Below, piece by piece: positions 46,208 to 54,751 of a stretch of 64,000 nucleotides of DNA. The notes beneath the pieces were generated by a model. That model saw only the letters and a program-made list of their open reading frames with translations, was not told the origin of the DNA and did no database searches. A program made the translations under genes and the position numbers. The stretch's first letter is position 1. Every line of letters begins with the position of its first letter. This DNA is from Gammaproteobacteria bacterium (GTDB lineage: Bacteria > Pseudomonadota > Gammaproteobacteria > Eutrophobiales > Eutrophobiaceae), in contig SCUJ01000008.1 of assembly GCA_004297165.1 (NCBI GenBank), positions 248,001 through 312,000 on the forward strand. Direction: 5' to 3'.

Positions 46208-47266
46208 TCAGAAGGGACCGTTGAACCAGTCACCGGGGACATCATGGGGAAACTTGCATTGCGCCGCCAGCGCGCCTGGATTCACGTCCCGTCCCAGCAT
46301 CTCCCCCACCTTCGCGGCGATGTCCGGCGCCCGTGGGTAATAATTCCTGGTAAGGGCTGGGCTTGCGGGCGATGGCGCATCCGGAAACGTCATCCGCTCG
46401 GGGGCCTGTTTGAGACCGGCGAACAGATTGCTTGCGACCAGGGCGATGATCTCTCCCGCCACGGATCCGGTCAGGTGCGCCGAATCCAGCACCAGGAGCC
46501 TGCCAGTGGTTTGCACCGATCGGAATATGGTTTCCCGATCGAGCGGTTTGATCGAACGCAGGTCGATCACCGAGACAGAAATCCCTTGATCCCGCAGAAA
46601 ACGCGCGGCATGCCAGGCTTCGAGCGTCAGGTATGAGGTGGCGACAATCGTGAGATCCTGTCCCGCCAGCAGCTCTTTGGCCTGCCCGAACGGTATGCGA
46701 TAGGGCGAATCAGGGACTTGCGCTCTGCTTCCGTGCAGCCAGCGGTGTTCAATGAACACCACGGGGTTGGGATCGAATATGCTCGCGAGCAACAAGCCTT
46801 TGGCGTCATACGGATTTGTGGGCATCACCACCTTGAGTCCGGGGATATGCGCAAACCAGGCGTGCAGATTCTGCGAATGGGTCGGCCCCTGACCCCAACC
46901 CTGCCCGGTAATCAGCCGGATCGTAATTCCCGCCGCCCGTCCTCCGCCGAACATGTAATGCCATTTGGCGGCATTATTCACCAGCTGATCCAGGGCAAGG
47001 AGAAAAAAATCGGTGCGCTGGTGAACCATGACCGGCCGCAGGCCCAGAAGCGATGCGCCGACTGCGATCCCGGTCATCGCATTTTCCGAGGTGGGCATGT
47101 CGAACACCCGATCCGGGCCGAAGCGTTCCTTGAGGCCCAAGGTGGTGCCAAAGATATTTTTCGGATCCCCTACGCCAAGCCCGAAACAAATTACGTCGGG
47201 GTCAACCGTCATGGCTGTCGCAAGGGCCTCATTAACGGCCTCGCAGAAATTCAATTCCCGACCCAT
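46208..47266 (-). CDS. TPP-dependent dehydrogenase E1 component, beta subunit
   Basis: 352 residues, matching the pyruvate/acetoin dehydrogenase E1 beta family: a pyrimidine-binding transketolase domain (MTVDPDVICFGLGVGD..., then PTSENAMTGIAVGASLLG, where the Glu activates TPP) and a C-terminal transketolase domain (YLTLEAWHAARFLRD, SVIDLRSIKPLD). It overlaps the alpha gene by 16 bases. No E2 lipoyl acyltransferase or E3 gene is near, so a complete oxidative complex is not encoded here. A carboligase role, transferring a two-carbon unit from a keto acid to a sugar, is one inference. Confidence 0.87.
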   Translation of the reverse strand: MGRELNFCEAVNEALATAMTVDPDVICFGLGVGDPKNIFGTTLGLKERFGPDRVFDMPTSENAMTGIAVGASLLGLRPVMVHQRTDFFLLALDQLVNNAAKWHYMFGGGRAAGITIRLITGQGWGQGPTHSQNLHAWFAHIPGLKVVMPTNPYDAKGLLLASIFDPNPVVFIEHRWLHGSRAQVPDSPYRIPFGQAKELLAGQDLTIVATSYLTLEAWHAARFLRDQGISVSVIDLRSIKPLDRETIFRSVQTTGRLLVLDSAHLTGSVAGEIIALVASNLFAGLKQAPERMTFPDAPSPASPALTRNYYPRAPDIAAKVGEMLGRDVNPGALAAQCKFPHDVPGDWFNGPF

Positions 47267-48258
47267 GGTATCCCCACAGAATCATCAGCCCGATAAACGC
47301 CCTCCGCCAGCGTATCCGGATCGGGAAACGGCGAATCCTCAGCGAACCGGAAGGCATCCTCAATCTCGTCCCGGATGCCTCGCTCCATGGTCGCGAGCCC
47401 GACGGAGGTAATGCAGCGCTCGTCGAGCAACCTCTCCTGCAGGAGTCGCAACGGGTCATGCGCATGCCAATAGTCAACGAGCCTTGCATCACGGTAACCC
47501 AGATCGTCGTCATGATTGGGACCGCAATGCTCGCGCCACCGAAAGGTCTTGATCTCGATGAAGGCCGGGAGGCATTCTTCCCGCGCCGCCCGCATCCGCT
47601 CCGCCACCTGCGCGTGCAGCGCCAGGACATCCACCGAATCCACGCAGCCGCTCCTCAAGCCGATCGCCGCGGCCAGGCTGCTCAATTCTCTGTTCTCGGG
47701 TTGCCTGACGGAGAGTGGCGAGTAGACGGAATAGCCGTTGTTCTCGCAAATGAAGACGACCGGGAGCCGGCGCAAAACCGCGAAATTCGCGGTCTCATAG
47801 AACACGCCCTCTTCCACCGCGCCGTCGCCGAGGAATATGCAGGCGATGTTCTCGCTGTGCCGCATGCGCAAGGCCAGACCCAGACCGGCGCCGACCGGGA
47901 TGGAATTCGCGACGATGGCGGTGCTGCCCATAAAACCGGCGTCGATATCAACCAGATGCATCGAACCGCCCCGGCCCCGGCTGCATCCGGTTTCCTTGCC
48001 GTACAATTCCGCGATCAGGGCCCGGAGGGAACCGCCCTTGGCGAGATAGTGGGCATGCGCCCGATGGCTGCTGACGACGAGATCGTCCATGCGTAATAAC
48101 GATCCCAACACCGCCGCCGGCGCCTCCTGTCCGATGGAGAGATGAGTGGGACAGCGCATCCTGCCTTCCGGATACCTGTCCGCGATTGCCTCCTCGACCA
48201 TACGGATGCGTTTCATCTGCGCGAGTAGCGCCAGCGCGATTTCCGGCGTTGTTTCCAT
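47251..48258 (-). CDS. TPP-dependent dehydrogenase E1 component, alpha subunit
   Basis: 335 residues. TPP-binding motif GDGAVEEG...ENNGYSVYSP, HLSIGQEAPAA and SRGRGGSMHLVD are typical of acetoin/pyruvate dehydrogenase E1 alpha. AAGGAG lies six bases before the ATG at 48258, so that start is preferred to the ATG directly before it. It directly follows the epimerase gene (the TAG abuts the first ATG) and overlaps the beta gene by 16 bases. It forms an alpha2beta2 E1 with the beta subunit; substrate unknown. Confidence 0.88.
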   Translation of the reverse strand: METTPEIALALLAQMKRIRMVEEAIADRYPEGRMRCPTHLSIGQEAPAAVLGSLLRMDDLVVSSHRAHAHYLAKGGSLRALIAELYGKETGCSRGRGGSMHLVDIDAGFMGSTAIVANSIPVGAGLGLALRMRHSENIACIFLGDGAVEEGVFYETANFAVLRRLPVVFICENNGYSVYSPLSVRQPENRELSSLAAAIGLRSGCVDSVDVLALHAQVAERMRAAREECLPAFIEIKTFRWREHCGPNHDDDLGYRDARLVDYWHAHDPLRLLQERLLDERCITSVGLATMERGIRDEIEDAFRFAEDSPFPDPDTLAEGVYRADDSVGIPWVGN

Positions 48259-48261
48259 CAT

Positions 48262-49251
48262 CTACTCCTTGTGCTGATAACTATCAGGCATGGAGGACAA
48301 TCTGGCGAGATTTTGCAGATACCATTCAATGGTCAGGTCCAGTCCCCGATCTAGATTCAGCGCAGCCTGCCAGCCCAATTGCTCCCGTGCCCGCACGGTG
48401 GAGAGCAGATAGGCGCTGTCCGCGCCGGGCCGGGCCGCAGACTCCCGGATGAAATCCTCTGTGCGCACCCTGAGTTTGTCGCAGATTGCGCTCACGAGTT
48501 GTCTGATGCTCACCACTTCCGCCGTAGCCAGATGGAAGATCTCTCCGCTGTATCCGCTCTTCAGCAGGAGCAGCATTGCTTCGCAGACATCCTGTATATG
48601 AATAAAGGATCGGCGGGCGTAACCCCCGCCGTGCAATGCAATGGGTACGCCTTTTTTAATCGCGAGGATCGTCCGCGGAATGATCCGGTAAAGCGGCTGC
48701 CCAGGGCCGTATACATTCGCGGCCCGGGTGGTGATTGCCGGGAAGCCATATTGCCGGTGATAGATGCGCAGATTCATGTCGCACGCCGCCTTGGACACCG
48801 CATAGGGCGTGCTCGGCCGGAGCGGGGCATCTTCAGACACCACGTCAACGCAGTCGCCGTACACCTCCGGCGTGGAGATCTGCATGAAACATTTCAAATG
48901 GCTGTTATTACGCAATCTCTCGTGCAGTGCCGTTGCGGAAAGAAAATTGGTTCGATACCAGTGTTCGGGGCGATCCCAGCTCTCCGCCACCATGCCCTGT
49001 GCCGCGAAGTTCACGATATATTCCGGTTTGAACCCTTCTATGACCGCCATGATACGGTCCAGATCGCGGTTCAGATCCAGTTGATGGAATTCGAACGCCG
49101 GACGGCTCTGCCACCGGTACGGCAGGAAGAGGGCATCCGGTTCCGCGGATCGGCTGATGCCCACGACTTCGAATCCATGGGTTAGGGCTTGAGCGGCGAA
49201 ATGCGCTCCGGAAAAGGAGTTGCTGCCCAGTATCAGTAGTTTCTCAGCCAT
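48262..49251 (-). CDS. NAD-dependent epimerase/dehydratase family protein B
   Basis: 329 residues, extended SDR similar to GDP-mannose or dTDP-glucose 4,6-dehydratases: LILGSNSFSGAHFA as the NAD loop, STPEVYGD, TPYAVSKAACD with the catalytic Tyr and Lys, and RRSFIHIQDVCEAM. It probably acts first in the operon on a nucleotide-sugar, making a 4-keto or inverted product. The gene is the first of the - strand operon ending at 42004. The first glycine loop GSNSFSG deviates from GxxGxxG. Confidence 0.87.
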   Translation of the reverse strand: MAEKLLILGSNSFSGAHFAAQALTHGFEVVGISRSAEPDALFLPYRWQSRPAFEFHQLDLNRDLDRIMAVIEGFKPEYIVNFAAQGMVAESWDRPEHWYRTNFLSATALHERLRNNSHLKCFMQISTPEVYGDCVDVVSEDAPLRPSTPYAVSKAACDMNLRIYHRQYGFPAITTRAANVYGPGQPLYRIIPRTILAIKKGVPIALHGGGYARRSFIHIQDVCEAMLLLLKSGYSGEIFHLATAEVVSIRQLVSAICDKLRVRTEDFIRESAARPGADSAYLLSTVRAREQLGWQAALNLDRGLDLTIEWYLQNLARLSSMPDSYQHKE

Positions 49252-49644
49252 TCGGAAAGCTTCGGTGGTAAGCGACGCGCAACCATGATGTCACAACTTT
49301 CCGCCAGGGGATCTCATCAACAAATGTACCGTGTCTGATTTGCATTCCTCGGCGATCAGCATGTAGTCAATTTGATACTGCGCCGCATCATCGTCTAGCT
49401 GCATCTTTCGCCCGCCTGAATTGCGAAGAGTCAACCTGCACATCAACCCCGAATAGCTCCAAGATTGATGGCTCTGAATATCGCATTGTTCCAAAGCAAA
49501 CTGACGCGGATACACTGGTGGCAAGCAGCCGGCACAGCCCCATTACGACCTTGTGATCATTCTCTCATTCCAATCTTCATCATACTATATAATTTCCTTG
49601 CCCTGACGGTAACTTAGAACCAACGATGGAGCACACACACAACC
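49252..49644. other. Intergenic region between divergent operons, with an uncertain short frame
   Basis: 393 bases separate the - strand operon from the + strand methyltransferase. On the - strand a frame (49291-49524, possible TTG start) could encode 77 residues ending SDTVHLLMRSPGGKL; it has no ribosome binding site that I trust and no family resemblance, so it may be a relic. On the + strand a perfect -10 hexamer TATAAT lies at 49588-49593 with no good -35. No terminator or operator was seen. Confidence 0.4.
49588..49593 (+). promoter_or_regulatory. Likely -10 element for the methyltransferase operon
   Basis: TATAAT is a perfect consensus -10 box in an AT-rich stretch about 50 bases before the methyltransferase ATG. 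No good TTGACA-like -35 lies 16-18 bases upstream, so an activator may be needed. Confidence 0.4.
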
Positions 49645-50304
49645 ATGCAACGGGAAATAGATCTGATGTTGAATTATCCACGGACAAAACGGGATCTCGA
49701 GGGCCGGGCGGCGAATCGGACCGAGGCAGACAGGATGATTGCGCGCCGCTTCGGCAAGGAATTTTTCGATGGCGACAGAAAAACCGGTTACGGTGGATTC
49801 AACTATCATCCCCGCTTCTGGCAACCGGTGATACCCGATTTTCAGAAGTTCTATCGTCTGGAAAAATCGAGCAGGATCCTGGACGTTGGTTGCGCCAAGG
49901 GCTTCATGCTGTATGACTTCACGCAATTGATCCCCGGCATAAGCATAGCCGGGGTCGACATATCGGGATATGCGATCAGCCACGCCAAGGAGGAGATCCG
50001 TCCGTGGGTGCAGGTGGGAGACGCCAGAGCCCTGCCCTATGAAGACAATTCCTTCGACCTGGTGATATCCATCACCACCGTGCACAACCTTGATCGGGAT
50101 GACTGCTCTCTGGCCCTGCGGGAGATCGAACGGGTGAGCCGCAAGGATAAATTCATCACCGTGGACGCCTACCGCACTCCCACCGAAAAACAGCATATGG
50201 ACATGTGGAATCTCACGGCGCTTACTTACATGAGCACGACGGAGTGGAAGGAGTTTTTTGCCGCGGCAGGTTATACCGGCGATTATTACTGGTTCATCCC
50301 CTGA
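49645..50304 (+). CDS. Class I SAM-dependent methyltransferase (type 11)
   Basis: 219 residues. SAM motif I ILDVGCAKGFML (about 78-89), motif II GVDISGYAI, and LPYEDNSFDLVIS with motif VHNL. A WHPRFW-like basic region precedes it (GGFNYHPRFWQPVI). The protein probably methylates a sugar or aglycone; the acceptor is unknown. It is first in a three-gene + strand operon (methyltransferase, dehydrogenase, glycosyltransferase), with a gap of 16 bases to the next gene. A later ATG at 49669 is a possible start. Confidence 0.83.
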   Translation: MQREIDLMLNYPRTKRDLEGRAANRTEADRMIARRFGKEFFDGDRKTGYGGFNYHPRFWQPVIPDFQKFYRLEKSSRILDVGCAKGFMLYDFTQLIPGISIAGVDISGYAISHAKEEIRPWVQVGDARALPYEDNSFDLVISITTVHNLDRDDCSLALREIERVSRKDKFITVDAYRTPTEKQHMDMWNLTALTYMSTTEWKEFFAAAGYTGDYYWFIP

Positions 50305-50320
50305 GTCGATCCCCAAGCAA

Positions 50321-51361
50321 ATGAAGGCAGCCGTACTCGTGGCGCCGAAGGAACCCCTCTGGGTGACTGACGGCATCGAAGTGCCTCTGCCCGGCAGAGG
50401 TCAGGTGGTGGTGCGCATCGCATATACCGGACTCTGCCACAGTCAACTGATGGAAGTTTCAGGTCTGCGTGGTCCCGATCCCTGGCTGCCGCACCTTCTC
50501 GGTCATGAAGCGACAGGGAGAGTTGAAATGACGGGTGCTGACGTAACGAAGGTGAAGCCCGGAGATGCGGTCATCCTGAGCTGGATACGAGGCGTTGGTC
50601 TTGAGGCCCCCGGCGCGAGATACCGGCGTGGCGACATGATAATCAACTCAGGCGCAGTCACTACCTTCAGCGAGTATACCGTCGTCAGCGAGAACCGTTG
50701 CACTCCCCTGCCACACAAGCTGCCGATGTCCATCGGCAGTCTGTTGGGCTGCGCGGTCATGACCGGCGCTGGCGCCGTCATGAACGCCATGCAACCTGCC
50801 GTCAACAGCAGCATAGTCATCTTTGGCTTGGGCGGCATCGGCATGAGCGCCCTGATGGCCGCCAGGCGCAGCCGGCCTGCGGCGCTCGTGGCTGTGGACG
50901 TGGTTGACTCCAAGCTCAGCCAGGCCGACCAGTTGGGGGCGACACATACCGTCAATGCCGTGAGCGAGGACCCGGTCGCGGCAATCCGGAAGATCTGCGC
51001 CGGCGGCGCCGATTTCGCCCTGGACGCCTCTGGCCAGACAGCCGTGATTGAACAGGCCTTCGCCAGCGTCCGCCCCCATGGCGGCTTGTGCGTCTTCGCA
51101 AGCCATCCGGCGGCCGGCGAAGTAATCAGACTGGATCCCTTCGATCTCATCTGCGGGAAACAGATCCGCGGAACCTGGGGCGGCGATTGCAAACCGGATC
51201 GGGATATACCCCTGCTTGCCGATTTATATGTAAAAAATGAATTACCGCTCGACAGGCTGATATCGGTCGAATACACACTCGACGAAATCAATTCCGCTAT
51301 GGCGGATCTGCGCGCCGGCAAGGTCACCAGGGCGTTGATTCGGGTCAATCCTGATGTTTGA
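50321..51361 (+). CDS. Medium-chain (alcohol-type) dehydrogenase
   Basis: 346 residues from the ATG at 50321. The catalytic zinc set is seen: Cys in GLCHSQLMEVSG, then LGHEATGRVEM; the Rossmann loop is GLGGIGMSAL. The four cysteines of the structural zinc lobe are missing: that segment reads SWIRGVGLEAPGARYRRGDM. It resembles enzymes that oxidise sugar alcohols or nucleotide-sugar hydroxyls. It lies between a methyltransferase and a glycosyltransferase on the same strand. Confidence 0.83.
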   Translation: MKAAVLVAPKEPLWVTDGIEVPLPGRGQVVVRIAYTGLCHSQLMEVSGLRGPDPWLPHLLGHEATGRVEMTGADVTKVKPGDAVILSWIRGVGLEAPGARYRRGDMIINSGAVTTFSEYTVVSENRCTPLPHKLPMSIGSLLGCAVMTGAGAVMNAMQPAVNSSIVIFGLGGIGMSALMAARRSRPAALVAVDVVDSKLSQADQLGATHTVNAVSEDPVAAIRKICAGGADFALDASGQTAVIEQAFASVRPHGGLCVFASHPAAGEVIRLDPFDLICGKQIRGTWGGDCKPDRDIPLLADLYVKNELPLDRLISVEYTLDEINSAMADLRAGKVTRALIRVNPDV

Positions 51362-51419
51362 TCCGTTGATCTCAAGCGACTTTATCTTACCATCCCGCTT
51401 CGAACCGTAGAAAGAAGAC

Positions 51420-52676
51420 ATGCCTGGAATATTTCGATATCTCGGCGAACGGCGACGGGTAATTTTCAGATTGCTGAAACACCATGCGCTATGGTTTTTC
51501 GCCGAGGCATTCGGAAACCGCGCCCGCGCGGATCTGCCCACCGTAATCTTTGTGCGCAGGAGCGCGCGCAGCCGGATCTACAACCACGCCGCAAGCCTGG
51601 CGACTTGCGGCTTTCAGTCCCTGCTGGTGGCGCAGGCCTTCGATTACCCTTACCACAGGGAAATGTTCCCGGGGATTTATCCCTGGTACAAGGCATCTTC
51701 AATCCCGGCAATTCTCAGGAAATTGATCGCCAAACATAAAGTCATTGCGATAGTCTCTTCGCTGCAACCATCCGCCCAGACTCTGGAAATTCTGAAAGAG
51801 AAGTGGCCGGCGCCGGTATTCATCGATCATCACGATTCTGCCTGGTCGCAGGTGTACTTTCAGCCGGACGGGACTCAGAACCACGGCGGCGACTCGGATC
51901 CGTGGCTCTCCGCGGAGGAGGTCGAAAAGGAGAAATATTGCTTCACTCATGTTGACGGTGTCATCGCGCGCAGCAATGAACTCGTCGAACTCTTCCAGGC
52001 GAACTCGGTAACCACACCGACCGAGGTTTTTGAAGATTGTTGCGCGGCGGAATACTTCGAGCCCATCGCTTCAGGTTCTGGCCCGCGGCGGGAGGAATGG
52101 GCGATCGCCTATGCCGGCATGGTGTTTCCCATGGATCACGATCCCCGTTTTGCGTTCCCGCAGTTTGTGAATCTCGCCTCCATATTCGCCAGGGAGAGGA
52201 TCCACTTCCATATCTATCCCGGACAGCATCATGAATATCTTTACCCGGAATACGATGCGGAGGCAGGCGTCAATCCGTATTTTCATATGCACCGATCCGT
52301 GGATTTCGGCGCCATCCGCAAGGAGCTCGCCCGGTATGATTTTGGTCTGGTAGGCTTCAATCCCCCGTCCGATTATCGGTTATTTTCGCCCGTACACTTC
52401 CGGCACATCCTGCACGCCAAATTCCACACCTACCTCGAAGCCGGCCTGCCGATTATCGTTTCCCGGATCTTCGCACACGAGGCGGATATCATCCGCAAAT
52501 ACCAGGCGGGATTCGTGGTCGACCAAAGCGACCCCGCCGGATTGCGCAAGCTCATCGAGTCCGCGGATATCGCCGTGTTGCGCCGTAATGTTGCAGTCCT
52601 CAGAAACGACTTTCTGGCTGAACGGCAGGGCGCGAGGCTCAGGGATTTTCTTGCCGGGCCGATATCCCGCCCGTAA
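51420..52676 (+). CDS. GT-B type glycosyltransferase
   Basis: 418 residues, soluble. The layout suggests GT-B: an N-terminal Rossmann-like part (TVIFVRRSARSRIYNHAASL), the helix-loop DHHDSAW, and a C-terminal domain with FHTYLEAGLPIIVSRIFAHEA that resembles the E-x7-E/GxP region (YLEAGLPIIV) of GT4 enzymes. Donor and acceptor are unknown. It is the last gene of the + strand operon and converges on the YbhN-like gene with a two-base gap. Confidence 0.75.
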   Translation: MPGIFRYLGERRRVIFRLLKHHALWFFAEAFGNRARADLPTVIFVRRSARSRIYNHAASLATCGFQSLLVAQAFDYPYHREMFPGIYPWYKASSIPAILRKLIAKHKVIAIVSSLQPSAQTLEILKEKWPAPVFIDHHDSAWSQVYFQPDGTQNHGGDSDPWLSAEEVEKEKYCFTHVDGVIARSNELVELFQANSVTTPTEVFEDCCAAEYFEPIASGSGPRREEWAIAYAGMVFPMDHDPRFAFPQFVNLASIFARERIHFHIYPGQHHEYLYPEYDAEAGVNPYFHMHRSVDFGAIRKELARYDFGLVGFNPPSDYRLFSPVHFRHILHAKFHTYLEAGLPIIVSRIFAHEADIIRKYQAGFVVDQSDPAGLRKLIESADIAVLRRNVAVLRNDFLAERQGARLRDFLAGPISRP

Positions 52677-52678
52677 TG

Positions 52679-53602
52679 TTATGCCGATTGCCGCTTTGGC
52701 CACAGCAGAATGGCTGCCGCCAGTAAATAGAGAAGTATCTGCACTGCCCTTGCCGAAAGATTGGCCGCCAGTACCACAGCGCCATCGATGCCGGCCATGC
52801 CGAGCAAATGGATGTTGATTCCTTCCACCAGACCGATGCCCATGTACGTGACAGGCAGAATCGTTGCAATCTGGACTACCGCCTGCACCAGGATTACGTA
52901 CCACAGGGAGATCTCCACGCCGAACCAGGAGAGGATGAGCGTGAAGGAAATCCCCGCAAGCAGTATGCGCAAGGCCGTGCAAAGGAGATTCAATCCCAGA
53001 CTTACCGGCGTGATTTTCCTTGCGGACTCGCTGCACATGTCCGCGATGATATGTAGCGTCTTCGCGAAGAAGGTGTCCCGCCAGCGTCCGTCGAACTCCT
53101 GAGGAATCTGTTGCAGCAGCCACACCCCAATCGCAATCAGCGCCAGATAAACGAGGGCTGCGGGCAGCAGCAGCGCCCGGTCGTAGAAAAATCCGATCCC
53201 CACCCATGCCAGGAGACTCACCAGCAGCAAGGTGATCAACTTGTCGATCAACAACACCAACGCGCAATCGCGCGCCCGGAATAGATGCCGCAAGAGATAC
53301 ATCATACTTATATCGCCCGTCCTGCCTGGAAATATCAGCGTCAAGATCTGCAATTTCGCGCCAGCGAGGAACAAGTCTCCATAACTTATCTCGCCGAACC
53401 TGCGCAGCATGGCCAGAACGCCGACGCTCCAAAGTATGAGCACCAGCACCTCGTAGATGACAGACCAACCAGCCAGCCTGCCGAATGGCGCCCCGGAGAT
53501 CCTGGACAGCAGATCAAGCGGATCGGTAAGCCAGATCAGCAAGCCGAGAATGAGCAGGCTTAACAGCGCCTGCCAGAGACGGCGATGTTTACTCAATTGC
53601 AT
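52679..53602 (-). CDS. YbhN/LPG-synthase-type transmembrane protein
   Basis: 307 residues with about eight membrane helices. It shows the UPF0104/lysylphosphatidylglycerol-synthase membrane-domain pattern: FPGRTGDISMMYLLRH near residue 92 and VVQIATILPVTYMGIGLVEG near the C-terminus (cut at LPVTYMGIGLVEG). In LPS and glycoconjugate loci the family is linked to flipping or lipid modification. It is convergent with the glycosyltransferase and precedes, in the genome, two radical SAM genes on its strand. Confidence 0.8.
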   Translation of the reverse strand: MQLSKHRRLWQALLSLLILGLLIWLTDPLDLLSRISGAPFGRLAGWSVIYEVLVLILWSVGVLAMLRRFGEISYGDLFLAGAKLQILTLIFPGRTGDISMMYLLRHLFRARDCALVLLIDKLITLLLVSLLAWVGIGFFYDRALLLPAALVYLALIAIGVWLLQQIPQEFDGRWRDTFFAKTLHIIADMCSESARKITPVSLGLNLLCTALRILLAGISFTLILSWFGVEISLWYVILVQAVVQIATILPVTYMGIGLVEGINIHLLGMAGIDGAVVLAANLSARAVQILLYLLAAAILLWPKRQSA

Positions 53603-53628
53603 GTGACAACGTCTGATCGGCGCCTGCT

Positions 53629-54744
53629 TCAGACAAACGGATCGGGGGCGGGCCTGGAATCCACTGTTAAGCCAATCGGAATTACCGACTTATACAGCGA
53701 CTTCAGGATTTGATTGGTTTTCCCGTGCGGACAGGAGGGACAGGCATCATAACTGAGCCCCCGGTAAAACCCTCTGCGCAACGGATCGTTCCAGAATTCG
53801 GAGAAGTCCCGATCCAGGATATTACCCATCACATAGCGTTTGTCGTAGCGCGTATAGCAACACGGATAAACATCTCCGTTTGCCGCGATGTAAGTGGAGT
53901 GGTTGGAGTAAAAACAGACGAGGTCCGGATCGCCCAATTTGCGGACATCTTCCAACCGGTCCTCGTTAACATGAACCTGGAATGTGGCGGAATCGTAGTC
54001 CCGTTTTGCGCGCAGAATGTCATGCAGCGTCTGACCCAGGTAACTGAGCGGCGCCGCCTCGCGGTCGAAGGGGGTATCGGGACGAAAGGCAATGCTGCTC
54101 ACGCCAAGACCGGCCGCCAACGCCGCCGCGGGCGCGGCATCCATGGCATTGCTCTCATGCACCACAAAACTGGCGTTGAGCCGGGATCGATCCCGCATTT
54201 CCAGTAATATCCGTTTTACATTTTCCTGACTGGTTACAAAGCTCTCCCCGGCGCGATTTCCTCGTGGCCTGTGCACCCGCATATACACGTCTTCTGTGCC
54301 GCCGTTCATGCTCCAGCGCACCCATGAACAATGTGCAAGTTCCTGGATGGTTTCGTCCTTCAGAGGCATGGCCAGATTCGAAGTGACGCCCGATTTGATA
54401 CCGGCTTCCCTGATACGGCGGAGAACCTCCGCCATATGGGGATACACCAGCGGGTCGCCGGCCCCGGTGAACGAGATTGCCTTGATGCCAAGGGTTGCAA
54501 ACTCATCAATCAGGCGCAGCAACCGCTCCCTGGGCAGTTGCCGCTTCCCGGTCATATCCACTCGTGACTCTATGGCCTGATGCCTCTCGGGGTCATGCCA
54601 CACGCAAAATTGGCAGCGAAAGTTACATACCTCCGATGGTTCGATACGCACATGGAGCGGCGGACACGCAGCGCCATCGCCTGCAAGAATGGCCTTGACG
54701 GTATCGCTATGCTCGAGCAACCGGATATTGCTGTACAGCCCCAT
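53629..54744 (-). CDS. Radical SAM/SPASM domain protein B
   Basis: 371 residues. The cluster motif CNFRCQFC (about 40), FTGAGDPLVYP as the SAM-binding turn, and a SPASM-like C-terminal set: GDVYPCCYTRYDKRYVMGN and CPSCPHG. The ATG at 54744 (MGLYSNIRLLE) is taken as the start. It follows radical SAM gene C after seven bases on the same strand. Substrate unknown; it may modify a sugar or a lipid carrier group of the locus. Confidence 0.85.
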   Translation of the reverse strand: MGLYSNIRLLEHSDTVKAILAGDGAACPPLHVRIEPSEVCNFRCQFCVWHDPERHQAIESRVDMTGKRQLPRERLLRLIDEFATLGIKAISFTGAGDPLVYPHMAEVLRRIREAGIKSGVTSNLAMPLKDETIQELAHCSWVRWSMNGGTEDVYMRVHRPRGNRAGESFVTSQENVKRILLEMRDRSRLNASFVVHESNAMDAAPAAALAAGLGVSSIAFRPDTPFDREAAPLSYLGQTLHDILRAKRDYDSATFQVHVNEDRLEDVRKLGDPDLVCFYSNHSTYIAANGDVYPCCYTRYDKRYVMGNILDRDFSEFWNDPLRRGFYRGLSYDACPSCPHGKTNQILKSLYKSVIPIGLTVDSRPAPDPFV

Positions 54745-54751
54745 GGACAGA

